The notes under the pieces were generated by a model. The model made no database searches. It had not been told where the DNA came from and saw only the letters and a list, made by a program, of their open reading frames with translations. Position numbers and translations under genes: made by a program. A stretch of 64,000 nt of DNA, taken from contig NC_012870.2 in assembly GCF_000003195.3 (NCBI RefSeq), positions 50,851,388 through 50,915,387 of the forward strand. Reading direction: 5' to 3'. Positions 22,404 through 34,350 of this stretch are shown here, piece after piece. Origin of the DNA: Sorghum bicolor. Its lineage: Eukaryota > Streptophyta > Magnoliopsida > Poales > Poaceae. Numbering within the stretch: position 1 is the first letter of the stretch; each line of letters starts with the position of its first letter.

Positions 22404-24317
22404 GAAGACGCGCTCGTCAGGTTTCTAAGGGACAACGTGAGCGTTTTCGCATGGAAACCCGCAGACATGCCCGGCGTCCCACGAAACCTGATCGAGCACT
22501 CCTTAAACGTCTCGAAGACCGCAAGACCAATCAAGCAAAAACTGCGACGGTTCGCTCGTGACAAAAAGGAGGCTATTAGGACAGAAATAACACGGCTTTT
22601 AGCAGCCGGATTCATAAAAGAGGTGTATCATCCCGATTGGCTCGCCAATCCGGTTCTTGTACGCAAAAAGAATAATGAATGGAGAATGTGCGTTGATTAC
22701 ACCGATCTCAACAAACACTGTCCTAAAGATCCTTTTGGTCTTCCTCGCATCGACGAGGTGGTCGACTCAACGGCCGGATGCGAACTCCTCTCCTTTCTAG
22801 ATTGCTACTCTGGTTATCACCAGATCTCGTTAAAAGAAGAAGATCAGATCAAAACATCCTTCATCACACCCTTCGGCGCATACTGTTACACTACCATGTC
22901 TTTCGGACTTAAAAACGCCGGGGCCACTTATCAAAGGGCCATCCAGCAATGCCTCCACGACGAGATTCGCGATGACCTCGTCGAGGCCTATGTGGACGAC
23001 GTGGTCGTAAAAACAAGGGATGCGAGCACCCTAATCGACAACTTAGACCGAACCTTCAAGGCACTCAATAGGTACAAGTGGAAGCTCAACCCCAAGAAAT
23101 GCATTTTCGGCGTTCCTTCCGGTCTACTGCTCGGCAACGTCGTCAGTTGCGACGGCATACGACCAAACCCTTCAAAAGTCAAAGCCGTACTCGACATGCG
23201 ACCACCGAAGAACGTCAAGGATATTCAGAAGCTAACCGGATGCATGGCCGCCCTCAGTCGTTTCATCTCAAGGCTGGGGGAAAAAGGCCTCCCTTTTTTC
23301 AAACTATTGAAAGCGTCAGAAAAATTCTCCTGGACAGAAGAAGCCGACGCTGCGTTCACTCAGCTTAAGACCTTCCTCACTTCACCGCCTGTCCTCACAG
23401 CGCCTCAGCCCAATGAAGACCTGCTCCTTTACATTGCTGCAACCGACAGGGTTGTTTCCACGGCAATAGTGGTCGAGCGAGATGAACCAGGTCACGTCTT
23501 CAAGGTCCAGAGACCCGTTTACTTCATAAGTGAAGTTTTAAACGAATCCAAGGCTAGGTACCCACAAATACAGAAGCTCATATACGCCATCCTGATAACC
23601 TCAAGAAAGCTGAAGCACTACTTCGACGGCCATCGAGTCCTGGTGACAACCAGCTTTCCTCTCGGGGACATCCTGCGCAATAAAGACGCCAATGGCAGAA
23701 TCGTGAAATGGGCAATGGAATTATATCCATTTTCCCTAGAGTTCCAGAGTCGCACCACTGTCAAGTCTCAAGCCCTGGTCGATTTCATTGCCGAATGGAC
23801 GGATCTCAACGAGCCTTCTGTTCCAGATGTCTCAGACCACTGGTCAATGTTCTTTGATGGGTCCTTGAACATCAACGGTGCAGGCGCTGGAGTAGTGTTC
23901 GTATCACCAAACAAGGACAGACTCCGCTACGTCCTTCGGATCCTTTTTCCGGCGTCAAACAATGTCGCCGAATACGAAGCTTGCTTACATGGCGTACGAC
24001 TAGCCGTCGAGCTGGGGGTTAAGCGCCTCTATGTCTACGGCGACTCCGCTTTGGTCATCAACCAGCTCAACAAGGAGTGGGACGCAACCCACGAGAAGAT
24101 GGATCTCTACTGCAAAGAAATTCGCAAATGGGAAACTAACTTCTATGGCATAGAGTACATCCACGTGGTCCGGGATAAGAACCAAGCAGCAGATGCGTTG
24201 TCAAAGTTAGGCTCGTCTCGGGCCCAAATCCCGCGGGGTATTTTCGTCCAGGACATCCATGAGCCGAGCGTAAGCTCCCCCTGGTCGACAAGCAACCCAC
24301 CGAGGCAATGCTCATAG
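22404..24317 (+). pseudogene. Tat-type RT and dual RNase H
   Basis: It continues the gag frame after the TAG. The RT has [35 protein letters not shown] and the catalytic YVDD. A degenerate RNase H / connection region follows ([14 protein letters not shown]...). A second, archaeal-type RNase H then shows [20 protein letters not shown] and NQAADALS, keeping the acidic active-site residues. The frame runs out at 24317 because of a 1-nt frameshift around 24270-24290. The integrase frame begins in another phase. Confidence 0.9.
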
Positions 24318-24988
24318 ATGACGCCACTCCGACAACCGGTGGGCGCGACTGGCGTATCCCGTTCATCAAATACATCTCAGACGGGACAGGTTTTCAGGAC
24401 AAAACAGAGAACGAGCGTCTCATCCGACGATCAAAGAACTACATTCTGGTCGACGGAAAACTCATGCGGAAAAACGCAAGCTCCGAGGTACTGCTCAAGT
24501 GCATACCCCAAGACGATGGTATCAAGCTCTTGGAGGACATACACGCCGGATCCTGCGGCAACCACGCCGCATCTAGAACGCTGGTCGGTAAGGCTTTCCG
24601 AGCAGGTTTTTATTGGCCAACCGCGGTCAGCGACGCAGAAAAACTGGTTCGGCATTGCGAAGGATGTCAGTTTTTCGCTAAGAGGACCCACGTACCTGCC
24701 CATGAAATTCAAACCATCCCGTCGTCTTGGCCCTTTGCTTGCTGGGGGCTTGACATGATCGGACCATTTAAACCAGCCCCGGGCAACTTCAAGTTTGTCT
24801 TCGTGTTAATCGACAAGTTCTCCAAGTGGATTGAATACATGCCCCTGGTCAAGGCAACTTCCGAGAAGGCTGTGGAGTTCCTCAATCAAATCATACACAG
24901 ATTCGGCGTCCCGAACAGCATAATCACCGACCTGGCACTCAGTTTACTGGCACCACTTTTTGGGATTTCTGCGATGACAGAGGCATAG
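24308..24988 (+). pseudogene. Tat-type integrase, N-terminal and core part
   Basis: It shows the zinc-binding HHCC region (GNHAASR..., HCEGCQFF) and the first catalytic Asp (GLDMIGPF), then the second (SIITD). The frame is lost by a second shift at about 24928-24940, just after the second catalytic Asp, and stops at 24988. Confidence 0.88.
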
Positions 24989-24999
24989 TCATAAAATAT

Positions 25000-25587
25000 G
25001 TGTCAGTGGCACATCCACGTGCCAACGGTCAAGTTGAACGAGCTAACGGAATGATCGTCGACGCCCTAAAGAAAAGATTGTACACCGAGAACGACAGTGC
25101 ACCCGGTCGATGGATGAAAGAATTGCCGGCAGTGGTTTGGGGCCTCCGAACTCAGACCAGTCGAAACACAGGGGTGTCTCCCTATTTCATGGTGTACGGC
25201 GCAGAGGCGGTTTTGCCGTCCGACATACACTTCGGATCTCCTAGAATCGAGCACTTCGACCAGGCGACCGCTGACAACGCCAGAGAACTCGAAATCAATT
25301 GCATGGAGGAAAAGCGTTTAGTTTCATGTCTCCGAACAGCAAAATATCTCGCGGCAGTCAGGCGATACTACAACAGGAACGTCAAGGACCGTTCCTTCGT
25401 GGTCGGTGATCTGGTGCTTCGATGGAAAACAAGCCAGGAGGGAATGCACAAGTTATCTACTCCCTGGGAAGGACCCTTCGTGGTGACCGAGGTCACACGA
25501 CCTACGTCCTACAGATTGACATACCCAGACGGAACACGAGTACCTAACTCTTGGCACATCGACAAACTGCGACGTTTCTATCCATAA
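25000..25587 (+). pseudogene. Tat-type integrase, C-terminal part
   Basis: It resumes the integrase in another phase with SVAHPRANGQVERANG, which includes the catalytic Glu, then the long conserved tail (WGLRTQTSRNTG, MVYGAEAVLPSD) and a C-terminal region rich in basic residues ending WHIDKLRRFYP. The ORF closes at TAA 25585-25587. No chromodomain is present, as expected for Tat elements. Confidence 0.88.
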
Positions 25588-25855
25588 AGTTTTAACGACT
25601 TTCTTTTGTAAGTATCTTATAATTTTTGACAATAAAATTCTCTGTACCTTGTCATACACAGCACTCGGCAAAACTCCTGCAATGGATGCTCTTGGCGACA
25701 ACCAAGACAAATACGGTGACACGTCACTCAGATATTTTTTTACAGCGCTCAAAACAACAGTCATGACAAAAAGAAAACTTTATTACAAACTTTACATACA
25801 AAGTTTACAATAAATACCCTGACGGGCAGATACTAGTCTATTCCTACAGACTACT
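25588..25855. other. Spacer between convergent sense pol and antisense gene
   Basis: About 270 bp between the end of integrase on plus and the end of the antisense gene on minus. AATAAA-like signals exist on both strands (for example AATAAAATTC near 25632), so it may hold both polyadenylation sites. Confidence 0.4.
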
Positions 25856-28800
25856 TTATTGGCCTAGCTGCTCGGGCTGATCACCCGCCTGGCCCTGCTG
25901 CCCGGACGAAGGGGTCGGGGCCACCGGCGCCTGGCTGGTCGAGACCGCAGGCGTCGACCGCCCATCTCCAGCAAAGGACGCGCCCGACAACTCCCTGGCC
26001 GACCTATCTGAGCTCGGCTGGTCTGGAGGAGTGGCTGTTCCGCACAGGTTGATGTCGCCGATCACTGTCGACGACAAGTCCAGCAGACTACCCCGAAGTT
26101 CGTCCGCTTCCTGTGGGCCGACTTCCTTCGGGTACCCCTTCTCCAGCCTGCTCAAGTCGACCAGGGGGTAGTGGGCGCGTACCATGCTAAGGACGTGCGC
26201 GCCGGCAAACTCCCCGGCGTCCTTCACAAACTGCTGGAGCCAGTCCCACGCCCGTTGCGCCTTTTGGACCGGGGTCAACTGCGGAGCGCGGGGCTGGCTC
26301 TCCGGGAGCTCGGGACTGATCAGGTCCAGGACCGGGGACACTCCCTTCCAGATCCTGCAACAGTTGACCTTCCAGGAGTCCCGGTCCTTGACCAGCTCAT
26401 CCAGGTGTTTTTTGGCGTTCACCTTGAGCACTGCAAACGAAACGAAACGTTACTTTCGGCATACCAGACAAGCAAAGGGGCAGGTAGCAACCAACAAGGC
26501 GGCACCCATTACCAGCTAACTCCCGATCTTTTCGACTTAATTCCTCTTCCGCTCGCCGTCCGGATTCCTGTGCACTGGCGAGCTGTTGGCCGAGCTGCTC
26601 CTTCTCTTGTTGGAGGCTCGCCACCTCCTCCTCCAAGTCTGCGTGAATCCTAAACTGGTCAGCGAAGCAAACTATACAAGTATGCGAAACTGCTCGGAGC
26701 GTGTGACTAACCTTCCTGCAGCCGGTACTGGTCGGCCAGGCGACGAGCAAGGTCGAGACGACGCTCCTTTTCGGTGCTCATCTCGACCACCTTCTCTCCG
26801 ACCTCCGCCCGCAACCGGTCTACCTCCGCGGCAAGGGCCTTGTTCTCGGCCATGACGCCTTCTATCTGGTCAAAGCACCGTTTCCGGTACTTCGCCGTTT
26901 TCATAACGTCCTACAAAGCAAGCATATAACAATGCGCAGAAGACAAGGCAAAAGAATGCGCGGCAGCTCAAAACGCCGCTTACCTTGACTTCGTCGACAA
27001 GGCGCTTGGCCGCGCGCTCCACCCTGGCGGCCTCTTCGGACTCGGCAAGCTCCTCATGACCGATAAAGTGATCCCCGCGTTGGCGCCACACATACACGTG
27101 TTGGCGGCCATCACGGGGACGACCCTCGATCTCTTCTACCTCGTCGTCGGAGGCCACCCTGGTTTCCTCCTCCTGGGCTGCGTCACCCCCGGTGGTGGTC
27201 CCAGGCGTCACCGTCCCTTGAACCAGACCTGGGGAGCCCGCAGCCGGAGAGGCTCCTGCTCGGGGCGGCGGGGGGACTTCACTCCCCCCGGCAGGAGGGG
27301 CGGTCGGAGACCTTCCCTTCTCCGAGGAGCCAGTTGGGGGAGCCTCCCCAGCCCTGGTCGGGCTGCTTGTTGTAGTCGGCGCCGCGCTCGGGAGCTCCTC
27401 GGTGCTCCCAGGCGCGACTGCAGCAGTCGGCTGTTCTGTGGTCTGGGGGGCCGCATCCCCAGAACCGCGGGCAGGCTCGCCCGTTCCCTGGCCGGCAGTT
27501 TGGCCAGGGTCGACATCCGATGCCGCACTACAGGAACAAAAGTAAAAAAAAAAAAAAGAAGGAGTCCAAAATACGTAAGTTGAACACTTACAGGTCTGAC
27601 CGGCGATGGGTCGCGGTGAACCTCCTCCTCGCCCGGCCGGTCGGCGCCTGTGCCCCCACCTCGGCAACTTGCGGGGCAGCTGCGCCGCTGGCCACTCGAT
27701 CAGTGGCGACCGGTGCAGCGTCTGGGCGGCCCCGAGGCGGTCGGACCAACGACGGCGCAGCCTCCTCCTCGTCGTCGTCGTCGTCGACGATCCGCACGAG
27801 CCGACGACGCTTCGGCGCTTGGCTGCTCTCCGCCGGTAGGTCTGCCGGCAGCTCCGGCGTCGGCAGGGGATCCACCGGCAATGGCCTTTTCCCCGCCACC
27901 CTCTCCTCGGAGGTCGGGACGGGGCGGGCTCGGTCTTCCTCTGGCGGGACCTCTCCCACAGGATCTTCCATCCCCGGTGCCAGTGATACGTACACTACGC
28001 ACCGGTCGACATCACCGACCTGCAAAAGTAACAGAGATGAGCCAACTACAGACGACATACGAATGATCAAAACGGAGTCTGCTACATACCTTTGGTGCTG
28101 GTCGTCCTAACTTGAAGGCTTGCACCCGATCACTGCTACGGGTGAAGCCCCCATCCGCGAAGTTAAACAGCTCGTTCAGCAGCTGTTGAACCTCCGCCTT
28201 CTCCAGGATCTCCGACCGCATCCTGGTCGGGTCTGTGCTTCCGGCATACTCATGCGCCGAGTGCACCCTCTTCTGGCAGGGCATCACCCGGCGGCAAATG
28301 AAGTTGCCGACCACGCTAAGCCCATCCAGGCGCGACCAGTCGATCAGCTTCATCAGATCCGCCACTTGACCGTCGAACTCTGGGCGGTCAGTCCAGCTCG
28401 CCCTCTTCTCGGGAACGTACCCCACGTCGCAGAACGTGGAGCTGCCCGGTTCCTCCCTGACATAGAACCACTTCCTGTACCATTCGGTCAAGGAGGTGTT
28501 CCATGGGCAGTGCAGGTAGCGATTCTTCATCCCATCACGAAGGTTGAGGTATACTCCACCTGCAACCTTGGAGCCTCCAACTGCTCCCTTCTTCCTCAGA
28601 CAGAAAAGGTACCGGAAAAGATCAAAGTGCGGCTCTATGCCAACATAGGCCTCGCACAGATGGATGAAAGTGGAAATAAGAAGAATTGAGTTCGGATGCA
28701 GATTGCAAATCCCGATCTCATAGTACAAAAGAAGACCTTGAAGAAAGGGATGAACAGGAACACCAAAGCCTCTCTTGACGAAATCCTCAAAAACGACGAT

Positions 28801-28977
28801 CTCACCGGCGCGAGGGTCGGGGTAGCTCTCCCCTTCCGGCGCCCTCCAGCCGCCGAGCTCTGCGCCGTGCAGAAGCCCCATGTCGACGAGGTCACCAAGA
28901 GACTTTGTGGTGCTGCGAGACTTTTTCCACTCCTTGGCCATCAACTCGGCCCTCTTCCTGGAATCGCTCTTCGCCAT
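25856..28977 (-). CDS. Antisense six-exon accessory gene of the Tat element
   Basis: Exons (minus): 28977-28090, 28019-27592, 27527-26984, 26910-26712, 26638-26513, 26430-25856. All five introns have GT...AG and the phase matches at each junction. The total is 2,760 nt, 919 residues, with no stop. Exon 1 (296 codons) matches the 'putative gypsy type transposon' family (Transposase_28-like, with GEIVVFEDFVKRGFGVPVHP and CPWNTSLTEWYRKWFYV). Exons 2-3 are acidic and Pro/Ser/Thr-rich. Exons 4-5 form a heptad-like coiled coil (EVDRLRAEVGEK, LEEEVASLQQEKEQLGQQLA). Exon 6 is a helical tail ending in a Gln/Pro/Ser-rich stretch. Function is unknown. Unlike the sense pol, it looks intact. Confidence 0.8.
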
Positions 28978-29388
28978 TAGAGGTGCGAATGTGAGCTGGA
29001 GCTAGGAAAATGCAGGAGATTGGAGAAGATGAGAGCGGAAGATTTGAAGGCAATGGCAGAAGAAGCGGTACAGGCGGTCCTATTAGGCCCTTATAAACCC
29101 GCGACCCCACCTCTCCCACTTCCTGTATTCTCGGGAAGTGGGCAGGCCATGCGGCGGACGCGGCGTTTCGGTTTACAATGATTATAGGCAATTAATGCGG
29201 CGGAGTTTTCGTACCAATTGATGGTTTCCTTTTCTCAAACCATGCAAAGAGCGGTTGTACAGTTGCCAGGTGCGGCTTTTTATGCATCCGTCTGACATAT
29301 CGTCAGGAGACCCCGTCATGTCAACTTTAATGGGAAAGATTTTTTCAAAAGTAAGAAGACACATACACCATTCGGTCAAGCAATCCGG
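28978..29388. other. Upstream region of the antisense gene
   Basis: On the minus strand this is the leader and promoter of the antisense gene. CTTATAAAC on the plus strand at about 29090-29098 reads GTTTATAAG on the minus strand, a TATA-like motif about 115 bp before the ATG at 28977. Confidence 0.4.
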
Positions 29389-29738
29389 GGACTGCACAGA
29401 CCACCGAGCACTCGATGCTCGGGGACTGGTCGCCCAGTCAATCAGCTCGGAACTTCAAGGACTGCACCGACCACCGAGCACTCGACGCTCGGGGACTGGT
29501 CGCCCAGTCAATCAGCTCGGAACTTCAATGACTGCACCGACCACCGAGCACTCGACGCTCGGGGACTGGTCGCCCAGTCTATCAGCTCGGCACCTCAAGG
29601 ACTGCACCGACCACCGAGCATTCGACGCTCGGGGATTGGTCGCTCAGTCTATCAGCTCAAGGCTTTAAAGCATGCACCGACCACTGAGCACTCGACGCTC
29701 GGGGACTGGTCGTGCAGTATAGAAACATATAATTCCAA
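29389..29738 (+). repeat. 70-bp tandem repeat, about five copies, in the 3' region of the Tat element
   Basis: Units start at 29389, 29459, 29529, 29599 and 29669 with GACTGCACCGACCACCGAGC and include CTCGGGGACTGGTCG. The first four are very similar; the fifth is diverged and then decays. Short tandem arrays before the 3' LTR are known in Tat/Ogre elements. Confidence 0.88.
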
Positions 29739-30259
29739 GCAGCGCACTAAGTGCCTGGGGACTGGTCGATTGGTCTTTTCGATTTGCAGACGAGCATGAC
29801 ATGCTCGGGGACTGTTGAATTCAATTTTTTAGACCTTGCTACAAGGCTCATACTTCGCCTTCCAGCAAGCTCGGGGACTACATCGGTACGATGCATCTAG
29901 CGATGCATCTCAGTCTCAAAACTACTTTGGGGAATTTTCTCTTGACCCTGGCACCACGTGCCTACGTCACCTACTACCAGGCTCGGGGACTAAGTGGGCA
30001 CACTTCACCTGGCGGTGAATTTGCTTGCCTTTTTTGGATGCTGCTACCTTTCAAAAAGGGCAAAGTGGGCACACTTCACCAGGAAAGAAATTTTTTTTAG
30101 AGCACCATGCATTCTTCGAACAACCTGCTTCTTCGATGACAACGTTGATCAATGAACCGTTCGGGCGATTTCCCCGCTCATTGAAGACGACAGGCCACGC
30201 TGATCGAAGAAGCTCAAGACGGCGTGTTGCATCACAATACATGGCGCTCGGGGACTAGC
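29739..30259. other. 3' untranslated part of the Tat element
   Basis: No gene. It has scattered copies of GCTCGGGGACT, the core of the 70-bp unit, and a direct repeat of GTGGGCACACTTCACC at 29994 and 30065. Confidence 0.5.
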
Positions 30260-30717
30260 TGTGGGGGTATAAACCCCTATACCCTTACGGCTAGACTTCA
30301 GCCAGGAAGCTTGGCCCATTACGAGACGAGTTCAAGGCTTGATCCGACAGCCCGAGTTTCGCGCAAGGAAACAAGACGTGGAGATCAAGCAGGATTCTAG
30401 TCGGTTAGAATAGGAATTGATATCGAATTATCTATGGCAATTGTAACCGGCCAGGATTAGTTTCTAGATCTGTAACCCTGCCCTCCAGACTATATAAGGA
30501 GGGGCAAGGGGACCCCCTGGGACAGATTATCTCTCAACACAATCCAATACAACCAGACGCAGGACGTAGGTATTACGCCAACTCGGCGGCCGAACCTGGA
30601 TAAAAAGCTTGTCCGTGTCTTGCGTCACCATCGAGTTCGTAGTTTGCGCACCGTCTACCGATAAACTACTACCGTGGGTATACCCCAAGGTAGACTGCCG
30701 ACCAGCTTTCGTCGACA
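30260..30717 (+). repeat. 3' LTR of the Tat-type element
   Basis: 458 bp, base for base the same as 18754-19211 as far as I can read. It is preceded by CTCGGGGACTAGC, a weak purine tract, and followed by the target duplicate CCAAG. Confidence 0.93.
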
Positions 30718-30722
30718 CCAAG

Positions 30723-31560
30723 TAATACATTAATAAGAAATACACTACAATTCATAATACACTACAATTCAAAACACTACAATTCATAATATACTAGAAT
30801 AACATACTAAAAAGTCTTTTAAGCCAAGTAATATACTAGAATAATATACTAAAATATAATACTAAAAAATAATACTATAATAATAGTATAAACTAATAGT
30901 ATATGTTTTAAGCCAAGTAATACACTTGCACATAGAATAATGTATTAAAAAATTCATACTACTACAAATTGATACAAGAATAATATAAGTGCATATATAT
31001 ACATAATAAGAAATACACTAGAATAATATAAGTGCTAGAGTGCTCCAAACTAAAAAGTAATACTAAAAAAATAATACGGACAATAACACTAGAATAATAT
31101 ACTAGCACACAATATATTTCATAACAATTCAAAACACTAGCACAAAATATATTTCATAACAATTCAAAACACTACAATTCATAATATACTAGAATAACAT
31201 ACTACAAAGTCTTTTAAGCCAAGTAATATACTAGAATAATATACTAAAATATAATACTAAAATATAATACTAAAAAATAATACTAAAATAATAGTATAAA
31301 CTAATAGTATATGTTTTAAGCCAAGTAATACACACTTGCACATAGAATAATGTACTAAAAAATTAATACTACTACAAAATGATACAAGAATAATATAAGT
31401 GCATATATATACATAATAATACAAAATAATAGTATATAAACTGTTCGATATGAAATATAAGTGCATATATAATGATACAAAATAATAGTACATAATTAAG
31501 TGCATATAAAATAATAGTATATATAAATAATGATACAAAATATATTAATAATATAAAATA
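30723..31560. repeat. AT-rich direct duplication, period about 395 bp
   Basis: AATTCAAAACACTACAATTC occurs at 30766 and 31161, and the following sequence (ACTAGAATAA..., CTTTTAAGCCAAGTAATA) repeats in order. It belongs to the leader/intron region of the CACTA Transposase_24 gene, interrupted by the Gypsy element. Confidence 0.65.
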
Positions 31561-31579
31561 ATGATACAAGAATAATAGT

Positions 31580-31684
31580 ATATATATATATACATACATA
31601 CATATATATATATATATATCTTATATATATATATAAGATATATATATATATATATGTATGTATATGTATATATATATATATATA
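31580..31684. repeat. TA-rich palindrome
   Basis: Runs of TATATA flank CTTATATATATATATAAG, forming a long AT-only inverted repeat. Confidence 0.7.
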
Positions 31685-31799
31685 AATTGTTGGTATTCAT
31701 ATATATCTATACAATTCATATATACAATTTTAGTCTATACATATAAACTGTTTTGACATTCATCCATATATATATATATACACACGAGCGATCGATACA

Positions 31800-32165
31800 T
31801 GAAGAAATATACGTAGATCTGTGGAGAGCCGCTGCAGCGACGCTGGAGATGAACGGCGGCGCTGGGGAGACAAACGGGCGGCGCTGTAGATGGCGGCGGC
31901 GGCGCTGGAGACGAACGGCGGCGCTGGGAGACGAACGGGCGGCGCTGGACGATGGCGGCGCGGAGATCTCTGCTCGACGAAGACGAAGACGAAGGGAACT
32001 GCCCAGATCCAGGGCGCCGGCGGCTTATATAGGGGCGGACCCTTTAGCACCGGTTCGTGCCAGGGACCGGTGCTAAAGGGTCCAGCGCGCGCTAGGGCGG
32101 GCTTCTGAAAATATGTCAGGACCCTTTAGCACCGGTTCCCACTATGGGCCGGTGCTAAAGGCCCA
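31800..32165 (-). promoter_or_regulatory. Promoter and leader of the CACTA Transposase_24 gene, with internal palindromes
   Basis: The minus strand has CCCTATATAAGCCGCC near 32020-32034 (TATA box), followed by a GC-rich leader with CTTCGTCTTCGTCTTCG. Upstream of the TATA are two AGCACCGG / CCGGTGCTAAAGG hairpin units (32037-32165) of the same kind as the element's ends. A TNPA-type protein could bind there and control the promoter, as known for En/Spm; for this copy that is inference. Confidence 0.6.
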
Positions 32166-32550
32166 TTTTTTAGTTTAGGGTTTTTCAATTGTTTTATATA
32201 TACAGTTTATATTATAAATTGTATAGTAAATTAAATATTTTGCATAATATTTTTAAAACAGTGATATATATTGTAATTTGTTTTAATGTACACATGAAAA
32301 TTTTTTAACTTAAATATCTTATTGTATTTTTATAATTTGCAATGATTTTGTAAGAAATATTTAGTATTTTGTTAATGCAAAAATATATTATTCCAATAAA
32401 TTTACAAAAACTATATCCAATGAACTGGAAATTTATTTTCACATCATATTGACGTAAAACTTTTTATTTTGTTATTTATTACTAGGAATGCTAGTTGGGT
32501 ATAATTTTCATCAAATAAAAAATCATATAAAAATATATATCTTGATGAAC

Positions 32551-34241
32551 ACACCCTTTGACCGAACCCTAGATTGTCCCAAATGGAAAAGTCATGAATA
32601 CAAAGTTTGCTACACTCATCAAGTTCTACATTTTGTCTAATGGTCAACTTTTCATTTAGAAAAGTTTGAACCACTAAATTTTGAATTTTCATAGAACTCA
32701 TAGCCACGCAGCGGTTTCGGAACCCTAGATGATCTCGAATGGAAAAGTCATGAATACCAATATTGTTCCACTCATCAAAATCTACATTTCATATATAGAC
32801 CATTTTTGCATTTGACAAAGTTTTGGGAAGGTGTAGTTGAAAATCCACAATTGACACATATAGTTTCATATAGTTTGTGTGAGATTCAAGAATTGGTGGG
32901 TATTGTTAACTTAGACTTTCTCAAATGGAAAAGTTGTGTATATAAAAAGTTTAGATCTTGAAGATATCTAACAACTTGGTATTCAAAATATTTTCATTTG
33001 AAGTAATTTAGTTTGTCATTTGACCAAGTTTGACCAAGTTTGACCAAAACCCGTCTTGTATTTTATAGAAATGTAATTAGGATTGGCTCAAAATTATCCA
33101 AATGGAAAAATGGACAATATATAAAATATAGATCTTGATGATCTCTAACAACTTTGTATTCAAACTTTTTTCATTTCAAGTCATCAAATGGGTTATTTGA
33201 CCAAGTTTGACCAAAGTCAAAGCATTGGTTTTTACAAACACACCCTTTGACCGAACCCTAGATTGTCCCAAATGGAAAAGTCATGAATACAAAGTTTGCT
33301 ACACTCATCAAGTTATACATTTTGTCTAATGGTCAACTTTTCATTTGGAAAAGTTTGAACCACTGAATTTTGAATTTTCATAGAACTCATAGCCACGCAG
33401 CGGTTTCGGAACCCTAGATGGTCTCGAATGGAAAAGTCATGAATACCAATATTGTTCCACTCATCAAAATCTACATTTCATATATAGACCATTTTTGCAT
33501 TTGACAAAGTTTTGGGAAGGTGTAGTTGAAAATCCACAATTGACACATATAGTTTCATATAGTTTGTGTGAGATTCAAGAATTGGTGGGTATTGTTAACT
33601 TAGACTTTCTCAAATGGAAAAGTTGTGTATATAAAAAGTTTAGATCTTGAAGATATCTAACAACTTGGTATTCAAAATATTTTCATTTGAAGTAATTTAG
33701 TTTGTCATTTGACCAAGTTTGACCAAGTTTGACCAAAACCTGTCTTGGATTTTATAGAAATGTAATTAGGATTGGCTCAAAATTATCCAAATGGAAAAAT
33801 GAAAAATATATAAAATATAGATCTTGATGATCTCTAACAACTTTGTATTCAAACTTTTTTCATTTCAAGTCATCAAATGGGTTATTTGACCAAGTTTGAC
33901 CAAAGTCAAAGCATTGGTTTTTACAAACACACCCTTTGACCGAACCCTAGATTGTCCCAAATGGAAAAGTCATGAATACAAAGTTTGCTACACTCATCAA
34001 GTTCTACATTTTGTCTAATGGTCAACTTTTCATTTGGAAAAGTTTGAACCACTAAATTTTGAATTTTCATAGAACTCATAGCCACGCAGCGGTTTCGGAA
34101 CCCTAGATGGTCTCGAATGGAAAAGTCATGAATACCAATATTGTTCCACTCATCAAAATCTACATTTCATATATAGACCATTTTTGTATTTGACAAAGTT
34201 TTGGGAAGGTGTAGTTGAAAATCCACAATTGACACATATAG
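32551..34241. repeat. 689-bp tandem repeat, 2.45 copies
   Basis: Units start with ACACCCTTTGACCGAACCC at 32551, 33240 and 33929, giving a constant period of 689 bp. The third copy stops after about 310 bp. Copies differ at only a few positions. Inside each unit are shorter motifs such as TTTGACCAAGTTTGACCAA and several AAATGGAAAAGT segments. No coding potential. Confidence 0.9.
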
Positions 34242-34350
34242 TCATGACAAATTTTGCATTTGATGATCTCTAACAATTGGAAAAGTCATGAATACAAAGT
34301 TTGTTACACACATCAAAATTCACAATTCTCAAATATAGTTTCATACAAAG

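Larger units (their letters stand above)
18754..30717 (+). mobile_element. Tat-lineage Ty3/Gypsy LTR retrotransposon
   Basis: 11,964 bp with 458-bp LTRs that I read as identical, ends TG...CA, and a perfect target duplication CCAAG (18749-18753 and 30718-30722). The order is LTR, gag-protease, RT, RNase H, second (archaeal-type) RNase H, integrase, antisense accessory gene, tandem repeats, LTR. Two RNase H domains and an accessory gene between integrase and 3' LTR are marks of the Tat/Ogre lineage. It lies in the leader region of the CACTA Transposase_24 gene. The pol reading frame is broken three times. Confidence 0.92.

Noticed and set aside
27056..28110. Plus-strand open frames over the antisense gene
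   Set aside because: They are shadows of GC-rich exons 2 and 3 of the minus-strand accessory gene.
29389..29738. Possible CRISPR-like array
   Set aside because: The 70-bp units are repeated in full without unique spacers, and the context is a plant retrotransposon.
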